Of a DNA stretch of 64,000 nucleotides, positions 58,958-64,000 are shown piece by piece; the first letter of the stretch is position 1; each line of letters begins with the position of its first letter. Origin of the DNA: Myxococcota bacterium (GTDB lineage: Bacteria > Myxococcota > B64-G9); contig JAKLGA010000001.1 of NCBI GenBank assembly GCA_022710975.1, positions 1 to 64,000 of the forward strand, written 5' to 3'. Under the pieces are notes generated by a model, which made no database searches, was not told the DNA's origin, and saw only the letters and a list, made by a program, of their open reading frames with translations. The position numbers and the translations under genes are program-made.

Positions 58958-61900
58958 ATGCGTTGCTGGGTCTTGACCATCGTGCTCGGCTGTCTCCCGG
59001 CCGTCCTCGGGACCGGCGCGGCTCGCGCCGCGACCAAGCTGGATGGCTTTCCGGCCAAGCTGGAGGGCATCGCGGACGCCGCCTCTCCGCTGGCGGTGGA
59101 TCTCGACGGGGACGGACGGCTCGAGCTCGTGGCCGCCAGCCGCGTGCAGGTGGCGGCGTTCGAGGCGGATGGCAGCCCGGTGCGGGGCTTCCCGGTCACC
59201 CTGCCCAAGGGGCAGGGGGTGGCCACGGGGCTGTGCGCAGGCGCCTGGGGTGGAGCGCGGCCCGCGCTGCTGTGGGGCACCCCCGACGGCGGGCTGATGG
59301 CCCTGGAGGGCGACGGCCGCCCGCGGGCCGGCTTCCCGGTGGACGTCGGCCGCGCGGCCGGGGCGCCCAGCCTGGCCGACGTGGACGGCGACGGCCGGCT
59401 GGAGGCGCTGGTGGGCGGCGCCGACGGCCGGCTGCACGCCCTGACCGCGGAGGGCAAGGAGCTGCCCGGTTTCCCCGTCCAGGTGGGGGCGCCGGTCTCG
59501 ACCGCGGTGAGCGCGGGGCGCTTCGCGCCCGGCGGCGAGCTGCTGCTGTTCTTCGGGGACGAGCAGGGGCGTCTGCACGCCCGGCGCCGGAGCGGGACCG
59601 AGGCGGCGGGCTTCCCCTACGACGCGCGCAACGCCATCACCTCCCAGCCGGTGCTCGGGGACATCGACGACGACGGCCGCTTCGAGCTGATCTTCGGCGC
59701 CGTGGACTACCACATCCACGCCGTGACGGCGGAGGGCAAGGCCGCGCCCGGTTTCCCGGTGAAGACCGGCTACCGCATCTACGCCGCCTGCGCCCTGGCC
59801 GACCTGGACGACGACGGGGTGGCCGAGGTGCTGGCCACCTCGGGCGACGGGCTGCTGTACGCCGTGGATGGCCGCGGCCGGCCGGCCAAGGGGTTCCCGG
59901 TGCGGGTGGGCAACCGGCCGCGCAGCGCCCCGGTGGTCGGCGATCTGGACGCCGACGGCCGGCCGGAGATCGCGGTCGGCTCGGATCAGGGCCGGCTGTA
60001 CCTGCTGCGGTCAGACGGCAAGGACTACCCGGGCTTCCCGGCCGCCCTCGGCGAGGCGGTGGACTCGGCGCCGCTCCTGGCCGTCCTCACTGGCGGAGAC
60101 CTCGAGCAGCTCGCCGTCCTCACCCACGACGGCACGCTGAACGTGTTCAAGTTCCTGCGCAAGGGCAAGGCGGCGCCGGCGGCCGTGTGGCCCTCGGAGG
60201 CCCGGGACGCGGCGCGCACGGGCCGCAGCGGGCCCAACCCGGCGCGCTACACCTCCCTGGCCGTCGAGCCGGAGCGGCCCACCACCCGGGACGCGCTGCG
60301 CGCGCGCTACCGCTTCTTCGACCTCGACGGCGACGCCGAGCCGGCCGGCCTCCTGCGCTGGTACCGCGACGGCACCCACGAGAAGGCCCTGGACGGGGCG
60401 CGCGAGGTCCCGGCCGAGCGGACCCGCAAGCACGAGCGCTGGCACTTCAGCCTGCAGGCCCGCGAGGGCGAGCGCGTCTTCCGGTGCCCGCCCGTGGAGA
60501 TCGCCAACACGCCCCCGGCGGCCCCGGAGGTGCAGCTCGCGCCCGAGCCCGCCCGGACCGAGGACGAGCTCGGCCTGAAGGTGGGGCGCGAGGCCGAGGA
60601 TCCGGACGGGGATCGCATCGCCTACCGCGTGACCTGGCTGCGGGATCGCGAGCCGGTGCCGGCGCTCAAGGGGATGACCGTCCCCGCCAGGCTCACCGCC
60701 AAGGGCCAGCGCTGGACCGCCGTGGTGACGCCCAGCGACGGGGAGGCCGACGGACCGCCCGCCCGCGCCTCGCTGCTCGTGGTCAACACGGCCCCGACCG
60801 CGCCCAGGGTGCGCCTGGTGCCCGGGGCGCCCGGCGTGACCCAGGCCGTGGAGCTGCGCGTGGAGCAGCCGGGCCGCGACGCGGACGGGGACCCCGTGCG
60901 CTACCTCACGCGCTGGAGCGCGGCCGGGCGCGAGCTCGCCCTGCCGGAGGACGCGCTGAGCCTGCCGCCCGGGTTCGCTCCCAAGCACACCGAGCTCAGC
61001 GTCCGCGTGACCGCCTTCGACGGCACCGACCGGGGCGGGCAATCCGTGGCGCAGGCGAAGGTCGAGAACACCCCTCCGGCCGCACCCGGGCTGGCCATCC
61101 ACCCGGCCAACCCCAGCCGGGCGGACGCCCTCGAGGCGCGCGTCACCAGGGAGGCGGCCGATCCGGATCGCGACCCGGTCGCGCTGCGCCTGGCCTGGTC
61201 GCGGCAGGGCAAGCCGCTGGCCGGCGCGCTCGCCGGCGCGGCCTACCTGCCCGCCGGCGAGGGGCGCCGGGGCGAGCGCTGGACGCTCGTGGCCACGCCC
61301 TGGGACGGAGAGGCCCTCGGCGCTCCGGCCCGGGCCGAGGTGGTCCTCGGGAACGCCCCCCCGCCTCGGCCGACGCTGCGGGCGGTGGACCCTCGGCCGC
61401 CGAGCGACGCGGATCTGGTCGTCGAGCTGGCGGCGCCCCTGGCTGACGCGGACGGCGACAGGCTGAGCCTCGAGGTGGCCTGGCTCGAGGACGGTCGGGA
61501 GGTGGCGCGCGGCCCGGAGCTGCGCTTGCCGGCCGCCCGCACGCGCAAGCACGCCCGGTACCTCGCCCGGGTCTCGGCCCGGGACGGGCAGGCGGCAGGT
61601 CCCCCGGCCGAGGTCGGCTTCGAGGTCCAGAACAGCCCGCCCGGCGCCTGCCAGGTGGCCATCGCGCCGGACGCTCCGCGCACCGGGGACGCGCTGCGCG
61701 CCAAGCTGGCCGCCGCCCCTGTCGATCGGGACGGAGACGCGGTGCAGCTCACCTACCGCTGGTCCCGGGACGGCCTGCCCATCCAGGCCGCCGGTCCGGG
61801 CGACGCGATCCCGGGCGAGCAGGTGCGGCGGGACCAGCGCTGGAGCGTGCGGGTCACGCCGACGGACGGCGAGGCCGCCGGCCTGCCCTGTGAGGCCTCG

Positions 61901-63634
61901 GTGCTGGTGGGCAATCGCCCCCCGTCCGCGCCGCGCGTGCGCCTGCTGCCCGAGCAGCCGCGCTCGGGCGACGACCTGGTCGTCGAGATCGTCCAGCCCG
62001 CCCTGGATCCCGAGGGGGATGCCGTCGGCTACCAGCTCGAGTGGCAGCGGGGCGGGGAGATCCGGCAGCTCGGCTCGGGCCACGCCTGGCGCCTGCCGGC
62101 CTCGGAGACGCGCAAGGCAGAGCGCTGGCGGGTGCGGGTGACCCCGCGCGACGCGTCCGCGGCCGGGCCGGCCGGGGAGGCGGAGTGCGTGATCGCCAAC
62201 AGCCCGCCCGCGGCCCCGCTGGCCAGGGCCGTGCAGCCCAGGCCGCACGCCGGCGAGGATCTGGTGGTGGCCCTCGAGCGGCCGGCCCGGGATCCGGACG
62301 GAGACCCGGTCTCGCTGGAGGTGGTGTGGTCCGAGGCGGGCCGCGAGCTGGCGCGAGGGCGCGAGCTGCTGCGGCTCCCGGCCACCAGGGTCCGCAAGCA
62401 CGGGCTGGTCACCGCGCGGCTCACGCCCTCGGACGGAGCGGCCGCCGGGCCGGCCGTGGAGGTGGGCTTCGAGGTCCAGAACAGCCCACCCGCCGCCTGC
62501 CAGGTGGCCATCGAGCCCGCCCAGCCCAGGACGGGCGACGGGCTCCGGGCGCGGGTGGCGGTTCGCCCGGCCGATCCCGACGGGGACGCGGTGGAGCTGC
62601 GCTACGCCTGGAGCCGGGATGGCCAGAGCCTGCCCGCAGCCGCCGGGTCCGGGGAGGCCGTGGCCGGCCAGGAGGTGCGCCGGGGCCAGCGCTGGGTGCT
62701 GCGCGCGGTGCCGTTCGACGGCGAGGTGGAGGGGCCCGCCTGCCAGGCCGAGGCCGTGGTGGTCAACCAGCCGCCGCTCCCGCCCCAACCCCAGCTCGCG
62801 CCGGCCGCCCCGCGCGCCACGGAGGCCCTGGTGCTGCGCTTCGCCGCGCCGCCCCGGGATCCGGACGGGGATCCCGTCCAGCTCACCACCCGCTGGAGCC
62901 TGGACGGTCAGCCCGTCCCGGGGGGCGTGGACCCGGGCGGCCTGCCAGCCGGCGTGCTGCGCAAGGGGCAGCGCTGGGCCGTGGAGGTCGTGGCCAGCGA
63001 CGGCGAGCTGGCCAGCCCCGTCGCGCGCGCCGAGGCCATGGTGGCGAACTCGCCCCCGGCCATCCCCGCGCTGGCCATCCGGCCGGAGTCGCCGACGTCG
63101 GCGGACGAGCTCGAGTGCGTGCTCCGCCAGGCCACCCCGGACCCGGACGGAGACGCCGCCGAGCACACCTTCGCCTGGTACCTGGTCACGGCGGAGCCCA
63201 GGGCCGCGCCGACCGGTGAGCCGCGGCTGCGCGGCGCCCGGCTGCCGGCCAGCGCCAGCGAGAAGGGCCAGCGCTGGGTGTGCGTGGGCGTGGCCACGGA
63301 CGGCGCGCTGGCAGGGGAGCCGGGCTGGGTCGGGGCGGGGATCGGCAACGCCCCGCCCGGACAGGCCGAGGTGGATCTCCAGCCCTCCAGCCCGGGGGAC
63401 GACGACGGGCTGCGCTGCGCTCTGGTGAAGCCGGCCGTCGATCCGGATGGGGACGCCTTGCGCTACAAGGTGCGCTGGACCAAGGACGGGGTGGTGCAGC
63501 CCTTCGCCGAGGAGACCGAGGTGGTGCCCGCCCGGCTGACCCGCTCCCGGGACATCTGGCAGTGCTCGCTCGTGGCGACCGATGGCCAGGCCGAAGGCCC
63601 GGCCACGTTCAGCCCGGAGGTCATCATCCGGTGA
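58958..63634 (+). CDS. Giant exoprotein: VCBS/FG-GAP beta-propeller plus twelve Ig-like repeats
   Basis: This encodes 1558 residues with a signal peptide (VLTIVLGCLPAVLGTGAARA). Residues about 25-410 are a beta-propeller made of FG-GAP/VCBS repeats with calcium-type D-x-D-G-D-G-R motifs (DLDGDGRLELVAA, DVDGDGRLEALVGG). From about 420 to the end are twelve Ig-like units of about 95 residues. Each opens with PPAAP/PRTGD, holds PDGDxV and W-x-x-DG, and ends RW-x-V-x-V-TP-x-DG and xNSPP. Repeat units are well diverged in DNA, so this is an old array. No C-terminal anchor is evident, suggesting secretion. Possible adhesin or substrate-binding surface partner of the Glt-like machine. Confidence 0.85.
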   Translation: MRCWVLTIVLGCLPAVLGTGAARAATKLDGFPAKLEGIADAASPLAVDLDGDGRLELVAASRVQVAAFEADGSPVRGFPVTLPKGQGVATGLCAGAWGGARPALLWGTPDGGLMALEGDGRPRAGFPVDVGRAAGAPSLADVDGDGRLEALVGGADGRLHALTAEGKELPGFPVQVGAPVSTAVSAGRFAPGGELLLFFGDEQGRLHARRRSGTEAAGFPYDARNAITSQPVLGDIDDDGRFELIFGAVDYHIHAVTAEGKAAPGFPVKTGYRIYAACALADLDDDGVAEVLATSGDGLLYAVDGRGRPAKGFPVRVGNRPRSAPVVGDLDADGRPEIAVGSDQGRLYLLRSDGKDYPGFPAALGEAVDSAPLLAVLTGGDLEQLAVLTHDGTLNVFKFLRKGKAAPAAVWPSEARDAARTGRSGPNPARYTSLAVEPERPTTRDALRARYRFFDLDGDAEPAGLLRWYRDGTHEKALDGAREVPAERTRKHERWHFSLQAREGERVFRCPPVEIANTPPAAPEVQLAPEPARTEDELGLKVGREAEDPDGDRIAYRVTWLRDREPVPALKGMTVPARLTAKGQRWTAVVTPSDGEADGPPARASLLVVNTAPTAPRVRLVPGAPGVTQAVELRVEQPGRDADGDPVRYLTRWSAAGRELALPEDALSLPPGFAPKHTELSVRVTAFDGTDRGGQSVAQAKVENTPPAAPGLAIHPANPSRADALEARVTREAADPDRDPVALRLAWSRQGKPLAGALAGAAYLPAGEGRRGERWTLVATPWDGEALGAPARAEVVLGNAPPPRPTLRAVDPRPPSDADLVVELAAPLADADGDRLSLEVAWLEDGREVARGPELRLPAARTRKHARYLARVSARDGQAAGPPAEVGFEVQNSPPGACQVAIAPDAPRTGDALRAKLAAAPVDRDGDAVQLTYRWSRDGLPIQAAGPGDAIPGEQVRRDQRWSVRVTPTDGEAAGLPCEASVLVGNRPPSAPRVRLLPEQPRSGDDLVVEIVQPALDPEGDAVGYQLEWQRGGEIRQLGSGHAWRLPASETRKAERWRVRVTPRDASAAGPAGEAECVIANSPPAAPLARAVQPRPHAGEDLVVALERPARDPDGDPVSLEVVWSEAGRELARGRELLRLPATRVRKHGLVTARLTPSDGAAAGPAVEVGFEVQNSPPAACQVAIEPAQPRTGDGLRARVAVRPADPDGDAVELRYAWSRDGQSLPAAAGSGEAVAGQEVRRGQRWVLRAVPFDGEVEGPACQAEAVVVNQPPLPPQPQLAPAAPRATEALVLRFAAPPRDPDGDPVQLTTRWSLDGQPVPGGVDPGGLPAGVLRKGQRWAVEVVASDGELASPVARAEAMVANSPPAIPALAIRPESPTSADELECVLRQATPDPDGDAAEHTFAWYLVTAEPRAAPTGEPRLRGARLPASASEKGQRWVCVGVATDGALAGEPGWVGAGIGNAPPGQAEVDLQPSSPGDDDGLRCALVKPAVDPDGDALRYKVRWTKDGVVQPFAEETEVVPARLTRSRDIWQCSLVATDGQAEGPATFSPEVIIR

Positions 63635-63722
63635 GCCGGCGAGGGGTTCCCGACCCCGTGATCCCGGTCACATACCCGGGGTGAAAAGGGTTGCAGAGAT
63701 ATTCAGGACGAAGTATTAGGAC

Positions 63723-63751
63723 TTTACGCGTCCGATGCTTTAGGCTAGGCT
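63723..63751 (+). promoter_or_regulatory. Candidate promoter of the partial gene at 63781
   Basis: TTTACG (63723-63728), 17 bp, TAGGCT (63746-63751), followed by a GGACGGAGGTG ribosome-binding site and the ATG at 63781. The preceding 87 bp (63635-63722) shows nothing else. Confidence 0.5.
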
Positions 63752-63780
63752 GGATTCGCCCGAGGGACGGAGGTGCGACG

Positions 63781-64000
63781 ATGCGCCAGATGATGACGAT
63801 GGTGCTGACCCTGGTCCTGGTGGCCCCGGCGGCCTGGGCCGCGGACGGGGCCAAGAAGGGCGAAGTGGACTTCGAGCAGGCCGCCAAGCTCGGGGACTCC
63901 CAGAAGCTCAGCCTGGCCACCGAGTACCTCTCCGAGATGCGTGATCTCCTGTCGTCCACCCTGGCCTTGCTCAAGGAGGCGCGCGAGGAGAAGGACGTCA
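63781..64000 (+). CDS. Secreted coiled-coil protein, N-terminal fragment (cut by window edge)
   Basis: The first 73 codons are visible, with GGAGGTG upstream. A signal peptide (MVLTLVLVAPAAWA) is followed by DGAKKGEVDFEQAAKLGDSQ and a helix with heptad pattern (LSLATEYLSEMRDLLSSTLA). It probably continues as a periplasmic helical protein. The product cannot be identified from this fragment. It has its own promoter, so it begins a new transcription unit after the giant exoprotein. Confidence 0.65.
   Translation, partial: MRQMMTMVLTLVLVAPAAWAADGAKKGEVDFEQAAKLGDSQKLSLATEYLSEMRDLLSSTLALLKEAREEKDV

Noticed and set aside
60011-63166. 1051-codon open frame on the minus strand
   Set aside because: Shadow of the Ig-repeat exoprotein; its apparent repeats mirror the plus-strand repeats.

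Overview
The window is about 64 kb of very GC-rich DNA packed with secreted, lipoprotein and outer-membrane genes. The closest family matches are to Myxococcota. An MglB/MglA pair is nearly identical to the Myxococcus xanthus polarity module as I remember it, with a 195-residue MglA as in that species. It is followed by an Agl/Glt-type trans-envelope operon, and a long S41 peptidase resembles a myxobacterial family. The pyruvate:ferredoxin oxidoreductase and rubredoxin suggest an anaerobic or facultative member, probably not a classical aerobic gliding myxobacterium. No rRNA, tRNA, CRISPR array, insertion sequence or prophage was seen. Species identity is inference.

Layout. 1-8 kb: the start of a VIT-domain secreted protein, two secreted proteins of unknown function, an ECF sigma/anti-sigma pair with its own candidate ECF promoter, a long S41 (Ctp-type) peptidase and a PLP aminotransferase. 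8-13.6 kb: one-carbon/methionine block with a four-module B12-dependent MetH, a second homocysteine methyltransferase fused to methylenetetrahydrofolate reductase, and a translationally coupled rubredoxin. 13.6-26.5 kb: envelope block with an outer-membrane barrel, an M23 lipoprotein, two tandem paralogous 1.1-kilo-residue ASH/VWA lipoproteins, a lipoprotein MEMO1-AMMECR1 fusion, a FadL-type porin and a Cys-rich lipoprotein. 26.5-37.2 kb: a PAS/GAF histidine kinase, a lipid-linked set (glycerol-1-phosphate dehydrogenase-like, DedA, a small histidine kinase, phosphatidylserine synthase), a PNGase F-like lipoprotein and a membrane-anchored MutS-like ATPase.

37.3-43.5 kb: a minus-strand operon porG-porD-porA-porB followed by NuoE-like, NuoF-like and HoxU-like subunits. 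It runs from a good sigma-70 promoter to an intrinsic terminator and has no hydrogenase subunit. The simplest reading is a pyruvate oxidoreductase wired to an NAD(P)-linked diaphorase. 43.6-64 kb: mglB-mglA with terminator, then a long plus-strand locus. It holds a secreted coiled-coil protein, two large TPR/coiled-coil periplasmic proteins, a TPR lipoprotein (AglT/GltE-like), a small secreted protein, one TolQ-like and two TolR-like proteins (the AglRQS composition), a GltG/PglI-like TonB-type protein, a coiled-coil protein, a lone cyclic-nucleotide-binding domain, a 1558-residue beta-propeller plus Ig-like repeat exoprotein, and the start of another secreted protein.

The most unexpected non-coding signal is a family of degenerate heptanucleotide arrays (loosely GTGYNNG). 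They occur at four intergenic sites, each directly 3' of a gene and in its sense orientation. Two of the four directly abut intrinsic terminators.
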